Shown here: positions 22,807-30,334 of the stretch, in pieces | Layout: each line of letters opens with the position of its first letter | Position numbering within the stretch: the first letter of the stretch is position 1 | DNA from: an uncultured Aureimonas sp. | GTDB lineage: Bacteria; Pseudomonadota; Alphaproteobacteria; Rhizobiales; Rhizobiaceae | Assembly (NCBI RefSeq): GCF_913775355.1 | Contig: NZ_CAJYIU010000288.1 | Location: 1 to 34,110 of the forward strand | Length of the DNA stretch: 34,110 bases | Direction: 5' to 3' | Notes under the pieces: model-generated | What the model saw: the letters and a program-made list of their open reading frames with translations, nothing else | Databases searched by the model: none | What the model was told of the DNA's origin: nothing | Made by a program: the position numbers and the translations under genes

Positions 22807-24199
22807 CCGGAAGGCCCGTCCGCATGAGGCTCTGCTCGATCGCCTCCCAGACGCTGGGTGAAGTCATCTGCGCGGCGTTGAAGCGCATCATCGACCTCGC
22901 GGTGCCCGACGGGCTGAACACGTCGCCGGGTGCGAGCACGATACCCTGGCCGGCGACACGGCGCGCGAGGTCGGTAGCGTCGACGCCGCCCGGCATCTCG
23001 CACCACAGGCCGAAGCCGCCGCGCGGCACGGTCCAGGGCCGGAAGCCGAGACCGTCGAGGCGGCGCGCGGTGTCCCGACGGGCCTTCGCCAAGCGGCTTC
23101 GCACGCCTTCCATGTGCCGGTGGTAGCCGCCATCGGCGAGAACCTCGTGTATCATTCCGGCCGACAGGGGGCTCGCGGCGCCGAACTGCGTGGCGATCTG
23201 GAGGTCGGCCAAGGTCTCGATCCATTCCGGCCGCGCCGCGATGTAGCCGCAGCGCACCGACGCCGACAGCGTCTTGGAGAAGGAGCCGATCCGCAGCACA
23301 CGCTCCAGCCCGTCGAGGAGGGCGAGGCGTGGGGACGGCTCCGGCTCGAAGTCCGCGAAGATTTCGTCCTCGATGATGGCGACGTCGTGGGCGGCGGCCG
23401 CCGCAAGCACGCGGTGCGCCATGGCGGGGGAGAGACTGGCGCCCGTCGGATTGTGGATCGCCGCGTTCGTCACGTAGAGGCGGGGCCGAAGCCGGGCGGC
23501 CCGTTCGGCGAAGACGGCGGCATCGGGGCCGGCCGGCGTCATGGGGATGCCGACCACCTCGACGCGGTGCACGGAGAGAAGCGCGCAAAAATTGAAGTAG
23601 CAGGGGTCGTCGACGAGAACCGTGTCGCCCGGCTTCAGGAGGAGGCGGCAGATGAGATCGAGCGCCTGCGTTCCAGAGCCGGTGAGGAGGATCGCGTCCG
23701 GCCCGACGTCGAGCCCCTCCGCCGCGAACTGCCGCGCCAGGAGATGCCGCAGCGGCGCATGGCCGCGCGAGGGGCCGTAATCCGTCAGCATCGCGTCGTC
23801 AGCCGTCCGGGCGGTGCGGCGCATGGCGCGCCGCAGTGCGTCGGTCGGCATCCAGTCCGCCGGCAGCCAGCCGCATCCGGGCTTGGCGACCTGCGCATCG
23901 GCATCGAGCGACTGCCGCGACACCCAGAACGGATCGATGGCCCGCTCGGCATCGCTGCGGGCGACGGAAAGCGGCCGCGGCGCGGAGCTTCTCGCGACGA
24001 AGAACCCCGAGCCTGCCCGCGCCCGGACGATGCCCTCCGCCACGAGCCGCTCATACGCTTCCACCACGGTCGAGGGCGACACGCAGAGGCTGGTCGCGAG
24101 CGTGCGGATCGAGGGCAGCCGTTCCCCTGCCGAAAGCTTCCGCGCGGCGATCCGCTCGCGCACCGCCTCCATCACCGATTCGGTGCGCCGTCCGGCCAT
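22769..24199 (-). CDS. MocR-family regulator (GntR HTH + aminotransferase domain)
   Basis: This 476-residue transcription factor has an N-terminal GntR winged helix (residues ~5-70; ERLPSIRTLATSLCVSPSTV) and a class I aminotransferase-like domain that binds PLP. That domain has HNPTG at ~249-253, IIEDEIFADF, and SFSKT with Schiff-base Lys309 on the long numbering minus 12. Such regulators sense amino acids or vitamin B6 forms. The open frame starts at GTG 24235, but ATG 24199 follows GGGGGAGCGG and leaves the inverted repeat at 24216-24245 outside the gene, so 24199 is preferred. It is divergent from an EamA exporter, its likely target. Confidence 0.88.
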   Translation of the reverse strand: MAGRRTESVMEAVRERIAARKLSAGERLPSIRTLATSLCVSPSTVVEAYERLVAEGIVRARAGSGFFVARSSAPRPLSVARSDAERAIDPFWVSRQSLDADAQVAKPGCGWLPADWMPTDALRRAMRRTARTADDAMLTDYGPSRGHAPLRHLLARQFAAEGLDVGPDAILLTGSGTQALDLICRLLLKPGDTVLVDDPCYFNFCALLSVHRVEVVGIPMTPAGPDAAVFAERAARLRPRLYVTNAAIHNPTGASLSPAMAHRVLAAAAAHDVAIIEDEIFADFEPEPSPRLALLDGLERVLRIGSFSKTLSASVRCGYIAARPEWIETLADLQIATQFGAASPLSAGMIHEVLADGGYHRHMEGVRSRLAKARRDTARRLDGLGFRPWTVPRGGFGLWCEMPGGVDATDLARRVAGQGIVLAPGDVFSPSGTARSMMRFNAAQMTSPSVWEAIEQSLMRTGLPVSPPPEVSASLR

Positions 24200-24215
24200 C
24201 ACTCTCCGCTCCCCC

Positions 24216-24245
24216 AACCGTATCGGTCGCATCACCCATACGGTT
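24216..24245. promoter_or_regulatory. Inverted repeat, probable MocR operator
   Basis: AACCGTAT (24216-24223) and ATACGGTT (24238-24245) are exact inverted repeats with 14 bases between them. A further GTAT at 24256 lies 18 bases after the ATAC at 24238, which itself is 18 after GTAT at 24220. The site lies between the divergent MocR and EamA genes. Confidence 0.6.
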
Positions 24246-24327
24246 CTGGTCGATTGTATGCCTTCGTGTCTGGCCTCGCTAGCTGGCTGCCATTACGCCC
24301 GAACCGGAATTCGGAAAGGGCAGGGCG

Positions 24328-25188
24328 ATGGCGAGATCGTTGGCGGGTTGGGGCAGCGGGCTTCTCGGGGTGCTGATTTTCAGCGGTTCTCTACCGGCGA
24401 CGCGCGTCGCCGTCGCGAGCCTTCCCCCGCTGTTCCTGACCTCGGCGCGGGCGACGATCGCGGCCGTGCTGGCGGCAGCGCTCCTGCGGATTCTGAAGCA
24501 GCGCAGGCCGCAACGGTCCGACCTGCCGGGGCTCGCCATCGTCGCGCTCGGGGTGGTCGTCGGCTTCCCGCTTCTCACCGCCCTGGCGCTGCAAACCGTC
24601 ACCGCATCGCACTCGATCGTCTTCATCGGTCTTCTGCCACTGACAACAGCGATCTTCGGCGTCGTGCGCGCGGGCGAACGGCCGCGCCCGGCGTTCTGGC
24701 TGTTCTCGGGTCTCGGCGCGCTGCTCGGATCCGGCTTTGCGGTGGTGCAGGGCGGGCGGGGATCGTGGCAGGGCGACGCGCTGATGGTGGCGGCGGTCCT
24801 CGTCTGCGGTCTCGGCTACGCCGAGGGCGCGCGGCTGTCGCGGCGGCTCGGCGGCTGGCAGGTGATCTCCTGGGCGCTGGTCTTGTCGCTTCCCGCCATG
24901 GCCGGCCTCGCCATCCTCACGCGACCGCCGAGCTTTGCGTCCACCGGCGTGCCGGCCTGGGCGGGGCTCGCCTACGTCTCGGTGTTCTCGATGCTGGTCG
25001 GCTTCGTGTTCTGGTACCGCGGCCTCGCGCGGGGCGGCATTGCGGGCGTCGGGCAGTTGCAACTGCTCCAGCCGTTCTGCGGCCTCGCTCTCGCCGGCTG
25101 GCTCCTCGGCGAAGCCGTGCCGCCGCTCATGGTCGCGGTGACGCTCGGCGTCGTCGCCTGCGTCGCGGGTGCCCGGCGCTTCGCCTGA
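24328..25188 (+). CDS. EamA/DMT-family transporter
   Basis: The 286-residue membrane protein has ten predicted helices in two EamA repeats, from LAGWGSGLLGVLIFSGSLPA to LMVAVTLGVVACVAGARRF. It belongs to the drug/metabolite transporter superfamily, whose members export amino acids and other small metabolites. The second repeat carries the usual GFVFWYRGLARGGIAGVGQL and LQPFCGLALAGWLLGEAVPP patterns. GGGCAGGGCG precedes the ATG. It is divergent from a MocR regulator across a shared control region, a frequent pairing suggesting induction by the substrate sensed by MocR. The substrate cannot be named. Confidence 0.88.
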   Translation: MARSLAGWGSGLLGVLIFSGSLPATRVAVASLPPLFLTSARATIAAVLAAALLRILKQRRPQRSDLPGLAIVALGVVVGFPLLTALALQTVTASHSIVFIGLLPLTTAIFGVVRAGERPRPAFWLFSGLGALLGSGFAVVQGGRGSWQGDALMVAAVLVCGLGYAEGARLSRRLGGWQVISWALVLSLPAMAGLAILTRPPSFASTGVPAWAGLAYVSVFSMLVGFVFWYRGLARGGIAGVGQLQLLQPFCGLALAGWLLGEAVPPLMVAVTLGVVACVAGARRFA

Positions 25189-25197
25189 CGGGCCGGC

Positions 25198-25485
25198 TCA
25201 GGCTGCGACGCGGACGCCGTCTGCTTCGGTTGCGATCGAAAAGGCTTCGATGGCCCAGCGCGTCGCCTCGTGCCGCCGGTCGCCGTCGAGTGCGCGTTCG
25301 AGATGGACGGTCCGGGCCTCGCGCGGATCGAGGCGGTAGATCGCCGTCCAGTCGCCGTGGAAGACCATCCAAACCTCGCCCGGCCGCTTGGCGTGGCCGG
25401 TGCCGGGACGGCGGGACAGGCCGAGGAACAGCCTCTGCGACCCGGCGCCCGCGAGGGGATGGGGAACGGTCTGCGGGTTCGGCAT
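25198..25485 (-). CDS. Hypothetical protein
   Basis: The 95-residue product starts MPNPQTVPHPLAGAGSQRLF at ATG 25485, with GGAGA upstream; the frame to 25623 is a less likely extension. A basic, proline-rich N-terminus is followed by a small alpha/beta-like segment with GEVWMVFHGDWTAIYRLDPR and a helix RHEATRWAIEAFSIATEA. It has no signal peptide or membrane helix. I recognise no family. It converges on the EamA gene with a 9-base gap. Confidence 0.6.
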   Translation of the reverse strand: MPNPQTVPHPLAGAGSQRLFLGLSRRPGTGHAKRPGEVWMVFHGDWTAIYRLDPREARTVHLERALDGDRRHEATRWAIEAFSIATEADGVRVAA

Positions 25486-25893
25486 GCGTCTGTCTCCGCC
25501 ATTCGTCGCGGGACCGATGCGCTGAGATATGGCTGGGCTCCGTTTGGTTGCCGGTGCGGCCACATCCCCCTTGCGGAGCGCCACCTTGCCCGGACGGCAG
25601 GTTGGCGTTGGACATCGGTCCAACTCTTGATGCTGGTGGGTGCCTAGCAGGTCCCAACGCCGGTTTCAACGGGGCCGACCAACGCGCATAGTGCTGCACC
25701 GTCATCGCGGACACGGCGAGTTGTGCTGCCGGCCGGCGCGTGGACGGTTATGAAGCGAGAGGATGGCGCGTCGAGAGGCCACGGGCGCGTGGACGATCGA
25801 TGGCCCGCAAGCCTTCATGCCGCCATCTGCGTGCCGTATCGCGCGGCGCCCTCTATCGCACGGCACCCGTCCACCGCATCGGACATTCCGCCC
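25486..25893. other. Intergenic stretch before dgkA
   Basis: No gene can be supported. Frames that run through it into dgkA have arginine-rich or irregular composition and no ribosome sites. Promoters of the divergent hypothetical gene and dgkA are presumably here, but none is clear by eye. Confidence 0.5.
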
Positions 25894-26298
25894 ATGACCG
25901 ACCCCCACGGCTCCGCAGGCCTTCCACCCCCCAAGCTGCGGGGCGTCGAACATGTGCTTGCGGCGGCCGGTTACTCGATCAACGGCGGGCGGCGGCTTCT
26001 GCGCGAGCCCGCCTTCCGGCACGAGATCCTGTTCGGGTTGGTGCTCGTCCTCCTCCTGGCGCTGCATGGCGCCTCGGCCGCGGCCTTCCTGATCCAGCTC
26101 GTGCTTCTAGCGATCCTCGGCGCCATCGAGGCCGTCAACACTGCGATCGAACTCATCGTCGATCGCGTGTCGCCGGAGTTCTCGTCCTTCGCCAAGCACG
26201 CCAAGGACCTCGGATCCTTCGCGGTCTTCTGCCTTCTCGTCGCCAACGCCGCCTTCTGCGCGGCGGTGCTTCTCAAGGACTCGACGTCGTTTCTTTGA
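25894..26298 (+). CDS. dgkA: Diacylglycerol kinase
   Basis: The 134-residue inner-membrane enzyme phosphorylates diacylglycerol to phosphatidate, recycling lipid left by membrane-derived glycan synthesis. It has the amphipathic N-terminal helices (AAAGYSINGGRRLLREPAFR) and three membrane helices. The signature is EAVNTAIELIVDRVSPEFSS, containing the catalytic Glu of NTAIE, with AKHAKDLGSFAVF. ATG 25894 gives the normal family length (about 120-135), whereas upstream frame extension to 25723 has no family likeness. The last 26 bases overlap the convergent DUF2256 gene. Confidence 0.93.
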   Translation: MTDPHGSAGLPPPKLRGVEHVLAAAGYSINGGRRLLREPAFRHEILFGLVLVLLLALHGASAAAFLIQLVLLAILGAIEAVNTAIELIVDRVSPEFSSFAKHAKDLGSFAVFCLLVANAAFCAAVLLKDSTSFL

Positions 26299-26458
26299 CC
26301 GTGCCGGCGCGGCGGCGCTTGGCCTCCGCCCGGCAGCGGTCGGAGCAGTAGAGCACCTCGTTCCAGGTCTTGGCCCAGGCTTTCCGCCAGACCATCGGGC
26401 GTCCGCAGTTTAGGCAGGTCTTCTGCGGCAGGTCGGCCTTGCGGCGCATCTTGGCCAT
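26273..26458 (-). CDS. DUF2256 zinc-finger-like protein
   Basis: The 61-residue protein (MAKMRRKADLPQKTCLNCGR...) has the DUF2256 signature: a CLNCGRPMVWRKAW block, then a WNEVLYCSDRCR block, with four cysteines able to hold one zinc. ATG 26458 fits the family's conserved start; the frame to 26530 adds unrelated residues. DUF2256 genes are often found beside photolyase/cryptochrome and SDR genes, as here (SDR at 26553, photolyase at 27250). Its biochemical role is unknown. Confidence 0.85.
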   Translation of the reverse strand: MAKMRRKADLPQKTCLNCGRPMVWRKAWAKTWNEVLYCSDRCRAEAKRRRAGTVKETTSSP

Positions 26459-26552
26459 GGGTGTCCTCGCGCGGTCTGGTCGCAGGAACCGAACCATACG
26501 GCGCGCGGTTCCAGCGGCACCCGACGGCATGTGACGAGCAAGGAGGAACAGG

Positions 26553-27245
26553 ATGCTGCCATCGCTGCAGACGGGCTATCGGGCCCTCGTGTTCGGCGCG
26601 ACAGGGGGCATCGGAGGGGCGGTCCTCCGGGCGCTGGAATCAGACGCGCGCTGCGGGGAAGCCGTCGGCCTGTCGCGGCGCGATGGCTTCGATCTCGAGG
26701 ACGAGGCCTCCATTGCGGCGGCGGCCGAGCGTCTCGGCACCGGTGAGTTCGACCTCCTGTTCGATGCGACCGGCGGCCTCCAGCTCGACAGCTACGGCCC
26801 GGAGAAATCGCTGCGGGGGATCGAGCCGGCCGGCATGGCGCGCCAGTTCGCTGTCAACGCGATCGGCCCGGCGCTGATCCTGAAGCACTTCGCCTCGCGC
26901 CTGCCGCGCGGACGGCGGTCTCTCTTCGGAACCTTGAGCGCGCGGGTCGGGTCGATCGGCGACAATCGTCTCGGCGGCTGGATTTCCTATCGCGCGGCCA
27001 AGGCGGCGCTGAACCAGATCGTGCGCACCGCCGCCGTCGAGGTCGCGCGCCAGCGGCCGGAGGCGGTGCTGGCCGCGCTCCATCCGGGCACGGTCGCGAC
27101 GCGCCTGTCCGAACCGTTCGCGGCAAACCACGACCGCCTCGAACCCGACGCGGCGGCCGCCGCCCTTCTGTCGGTGCTCAACGGCCTGCCGGCCGAGCGG
27201 AGCGGGTGCTTCGTCGCTTATGACGGCAAGCCGATCGAGTGGTGA
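26553..27245 (+). CDS. Short-chain dehydrogenase/reductase
   Basis: The 230-residue protein has the SDR nucleotide loop VFGATGGIGGAVLRALES, an NAG-like NAIGPALILKHF segment, the catalytic serine in GTLSARVGSIGDN and the YxxxK pair in WISYRAAKAALNQ. It ends with the usual HPGTVATRLSEPF substrate loop. It belongs to the CsgA-like SDR type often found beside photolyase genes in proteobacteria. Substrate and cofactor preference are unknown. AGGAGG lies upstream of ATG 26553. It converges on the photolyase with a four-base gap. Confidence 0.88.
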   Translation: MLPSLQTGYRALVFGATGGIGGAVLRALESDARCGEAVGLSRRDGFDLEDEASIAAAAERLGTGEFDLLFDATGGLQLDSYGPEKSLRGIEPAGMARQFAVNAIGPALILKHFASRLPRGRRSLFGTLSARVGSIGDNRLGGWISYRAAKAALNQIVRTAAVEVARQRPEAVLAALHPGTVATRLSEPFAANHDRLEPDAAAAALLSVLNGLPAERSGCFVAYDGKPIEW

Positions 27246-27249
27246 GGCG

Positions 27250-28632
27250 TCAGGCGTCGGCCTCCGCCTTGGCCAGCTTGTCGACCGTCGCGACATAGGC
27301 GTCGGCATCGAACTTCTTCAGCGTCGCGGGGCCGAGATAGCGGATGCTGCCGAAGACGGGGCGCCTGCCCCAGGGGCGGTCGTGCAGGCCGAACAGCCAG
27401 GCGACGTTTGTGAAGGAGTTGGCGTCGCGCCCGTCGAGGAAGTAGCGGTTGTTGAGCCGCAGCGTCGTGCGGAAGGCTTCCTCCGGCGAGGCCGACCACT
27501 CCACGATCTTCTTGCCCCAGTACATGCGCAGCTGGTTGTGCATGTAGCCGGTCTCGCGCATCTCGCGCATGGCGGCGTTCCAGTAATGATCGTGCGTCTC
27601 GCCGGCGGCGAGCTGCTTCTCGGAATAGACGTGCGCGCGCTTGTCGTCGGCGTGCTCGCCAAGCGTCTTGCGGCACCAGTCCGGCAGGCAGGCGTAGTCG
27701 TCGTACTTTTCCTCGTAGAAGACGTGGTTGATCGCGAGCTCCCGTCGCACGATCAGTTCCTCGAGATAGGACGACTTGTCCTCGTCGCCGCCGGTCTTCG
27801 CCTCGCGCACCGCCAGCGCGATCTCGAGCGGCCCGATCTGCCCGAAATGGAGATAAGGGCTCAAGTGCGAGGCGGCGGCCGCCTCCGGCTTGTTGCGACG
27901 AGTGCCGTAGGTCGCGAAGGACTTTCCAAGGAACGCCTTCAGGCGCTTGCGCGCCTCGCCCTGGCCGCCGCGAAAGCGCGTGACGGCCCCGATCTTGTGG
28001 TCGAGCTTCATTGAGGCGACGAGCTTGGCGGGGTCCGAGAGGTCGAGCTTCGACTTTGGAACGTCGGCGGCCTGCTTGTGCTTGACCCGCCGCTCCGACA
28101 GGGGCTGCAGAAACTCGTCCCAGAGCTTGTGGATCTTCGGGCGCAGGGTGCGTGCGGCGTATTCGTGCTTGGGCGATGCGGTCTCGACGGGCACGACCGT
28201 CTCGGTCTCGATCTGGTGCAGCGGACACTCGATGGCCTTGGCGAGCTTTCGCCGCCACTCCTTCTCGATCCGGAGATAGCCGCGGTCGCAGACGGTCAGC
28301 GCAGCCTTCTTCGACAGGCGGAGCGCGATCTCGTCGGGATCGCCGAGCGCGCCGTGGAAGGTCACGTGCCGCTTGGCGAGGTCGGCTTCCACCTCCGCCA
28401 GCCCCTCGACCATGAAATGGTAGTGGCGCGCGTTGCCGTCGGGAAAGGCGTCGGTCATCCCGAAGACGCAGACGAGCGGCAGGTCGAGTTCGTTCGCCCG
28501 GTCGATCGCGTATTCCAGCGCGTGGTTGCCGTGCGCGCGCTTGGCCGCCTGCATCCAGTAGAGGACATAGGCGCCGTTCTCGCGCGGCTCGCCCTCTTTC
28601 AGCATGCGGATGCGTTGCGGCTGGATGGTCAT
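27250..28632 (-). CDS. phr: Class II CPD photolyase (deoxyribodipyrimidine photo-lyase)
   Basis: The 460-residue flavoprotein repairs UV-induced cyclobutane pyrimidine dimers with blue light. The N-terminal domain has NGAYVLYWMQAAKRAHGNHA, typical of class II enzymes. The C-terminal FAD domain has SSYLEELIVRRELAINHVFY, TGYMHNQLRMYWGKKIVEW and FLDGRDANSFTNVAWLFGLH, followed by DRPWGRRPVFGSIRYLG. These motifs distinguish it from class I and DASH enzymes. ATG 28632 gives the normal length; the open frame to 28932 only adds arginine/alanine-rich shadow sequence. It lies with an SDR and a DUF2256 gene in a light-response-type neighbourhood. Confidence 0.92.
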   Translation of the reverse strand: MTIQPQRIRMLKEGEPRENGAYVLYWMQAAKRAHGNHALEYAIDRANELDLPLVCVFGMTDAFPDGNARHYHFMVEGLAEVEADLAKRHVTFHGALGDPDEIALRLSKKAALTVCDRGYLRIEKEWRRKLAKAIECPLHQIETETVVPVETASPKHEYAARTLRPKIHKLWDEFLQPLSERRVKHKQAADVPKSKLDLSDPAKLVASMKLDHKIGAVTRFRGGQGEARKRLKAFLGKSFATYGTRRNKPEAAAASHLSPYLHFGQIGPLEIALAVREAKTGGDEDKSSYLEELIVRRELAINHVFYEEKYDDYACLPDWCRKTLGEHADDKRAHVYSEKQLAAGETHDHYWNAAMREMRETGYMHNQLRMYWGKKIVEWSASPEEAFRTTLRLNNRYFLDGRDANSFTNVAWLFGLHDRPWGRRPVFGSIRYLGPATLKKFDADAYVATVDKLAKAEADA

Positions 28633-28661
28633 GCCACGGGTCCTCGGTACGGGGGCAGGGG

Positions 28662-29399
28662 TCAGCCGCGACGCGGCAGGGCGAGACGGCGCTCCAGAAC
28701 GGTGAGGCCGTCGAAGACGAGAACGGCGAGCAGGCCGACGATGACGGCGCCCTGCACCACGAAGGCGGTGTTGCCCGACAGGAGCCCCGCGATGATGACC
28801 TCGCCGAGCGTCGGAGCACCGACGGTGGAGCCGATCGTCGCGGTGCCGAGGCCGACGACGACCGACAGGCGCAGACCGGAGACGATGAGCGGCAGGGCGA
28901 GCGGCAGTTCGACCCGCCAGAGCCGCTGCCACGGCGTCAGCCCGACCCCACGCGCGGCTTCCATCACCGGTGGGCCCGCCGCGTTGAGGCCTGCCACCGC
29001 ATTCTCGAAGATCGGCAGCAGCCCGTAGAGGAAGAGCGCAAACAACGTCGGCGCAAGGCCGAAGCCGACGGCCGGCACGGCGAGCGCGAGGACGGCGACG
29101 GGCGGAAAGGTCTGGCCGATGTTGACGATGCTGCGCGACAGCGGAAGGAGGTCCGCCCCGAACCGGCGGGTGACGAGGATCGCCAGCCCGAGGGCCACCA
29201 CGAAGGCCGCGAGGATGGAGGCGAGCACCAGTTCGACGTGGCTCGCCGTCAGCGCGAGAAGGCTGGTCTGCGTGTAGATCGCCGGCGCCCCGTTGTTCGT
29301 GAGCGGCTGGAGCAGCGGCGCGAAGGCCTCCGGCTTCAGGACCGCCGCGGCGAGGAGCGCGATCCCGAGCGTGCGGGCGAGGGGCGCGGCGAGGCTCAC
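28662..29399 (-). CDS. Osmoprotectant ABC transporter permease (YehW/OsmW-like)
   Basis: The 245-residue membrane protein is a single BPD_transp_1 permease domain with about six helices. The EAA loop reads AARGVGLTPWQRLWRVELPL followed by ALPLIVSGLRLSVVVGLGTA. GTG 29399 overlaps the ATPase stop (GTGA) and is chosen over the arginine-rich extension to 29687. Size and order match YehW/OsmW in the glycine-betaine/proline-betaine importer YehZYXW (OsmU). It is the last gene of a three-gene operon (permease, ATPase, permease). A substrate-binding protein is not encoded nearby. Confidence 0.85.
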   Translation of the reverse strand: MSLAAPLARTLGIALLAAAVLKPEAFAPLLQPLTNNGAPAIYTQTSLLALTASHVELVLASILAAFVVALGLAILVTRRFGADLLPLSRSIVNIGQTFPPVAVLALAVPAVGFGLAPTLFALFLYGLLPIFENAVAGLNAAGPPVMEAARGVGLTPWQRLWRVELPLALPLIVSGLRLSVVVGLGTATIGSTVGAPTLGEVIIAGLLSGNTAFVVQGAVIVGLLAVLVFDGLTVLERRLALPRRG

Positions 29400-30334
29400 G
29401 CCGGGCGCGCCGCGCTCTGGATCAGCGCATCGCGCCGGATGATGCCGGCCGGAATGCCCCGCTCGTCGAGCACGGGCGCCGACTCGCGGCCCGACCACAG
29501 GAGCTCGGCGAGCGCGTCGCGCCGGTTGAGGCCGCGCGCGAGCGGCGCACCGAACGCCTCGCCGGGTTCCAGCAGCCCGTCGATGTCCTCGACCGCAAGG
29601 AGGCGCAGCGCCCGGTCGCCGCTGCCGACCATCTCCTCGACGAAGCCGTCGGCCGGCCGCGCCAGGATCTCGGACGGCGTGGCGCACTGGACGACGCGCC
29701 CGGCGCGCATCACGGCGATCCGGTGACCGAGGCGGATCGCCTCCTCCATGTCGTGGGTGACGAGGACGATCGTCGTCTCCGTCGCCTTCTGGAGCGCTTC
29801 GAGATCGCTCTGCGCCTTGGCGCGGATGATCGGGTCGAGCGCGCCGAAGGGCTCGTCCATCAGGAGGATGTTCGGCCGGGCGGCGAGCGCGCGGGCGACG
29901 CCGACGCGCTGCTGCTGGCCGCCGGACAGTTCCTGCGGCAGTCGGCCGGCGAACTCGCGCGCGGGCATCTGGAAGAGTTCGAGCAGTTCCTCGACGCGGA
30001 CCGCGATGTCCCGCTCGCTCCAGCCGAGAAGGCGCGGCACGGTCGCGATGTTCTCGGCCACCGTGCGGTGCGGGAAGAGGCCGTGGTTCTGGATGACGTA
30101 GCCGATCCGGCGGCGAAGCAGCGGCCCGGGCACCGAGCGGATGTCGGTGCCGTCGATACGGATTTCGCCCGATGTCGGCTCGATCATCCGGTTGATCATG
30201 CGCATCAGGGTCGTCTTTCCCGAGCCGCTGGTGCCGACGATCGCCATCACCGTGCGCGGCTCGATCGTGAGAGACACGTCATCCACCACCGGGCCGGCGT
30301 CGTATCGCTTTGTGACGCGGCGGATCTCGATCAT
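29396..30334 (-). CDS. Osmoprotectant ABC transporter ATP-binding protein (YehX/OsmV-like)
   Basis: The 312-residue ATPase has Walker A GTSGSGKTT, Q-loop YVIQNHGLFPHRTVAENI, signature LSGGQQQRVGVARAL, Walker B ILLMDEPFGALDP and switch VTHDMEEAI. A C-terminal CBS-like extension (~residues 240-312; LAVEDIDGLLEPGEAF..., ESAPVLDERGIPAGIIRRDA) is typical of OpuA/ProV-type betaine transporters, where it senses ionic strength. It is shorter than the two CBS domains of OpuAA. Start overlaps the upstream permease stop (ATGA). The substrate is inferred, not shown. Confidence 0.88.
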   Translation of the reverse strand: MIEIRRVTKRYDAGPVVDDVSLTIEPRTVMAIVGTSGSGKTTLMRMINRMIEPTSGEIRIDGTDIRSVPGPLLRRRIGYVIQNHGLFPHRTVAENIATVPRLLGWSERDIAVRVEELLELFQMPAREFAGRLPQELSGGQQQRVGVARALAARPNILLMDEPFGALDPIIRAKAQSDLEALQKATETTIVLVTHDMEEAIRLGHRIAVMRAGRVVQCATPSEILARPADGFVEEMVGSGDRALRLLAVEDIDGLLEPGEAFGAPLARGLNRRDALAELLWSGRESAPVLDERGIPAGIIRRDALIQSAARPA

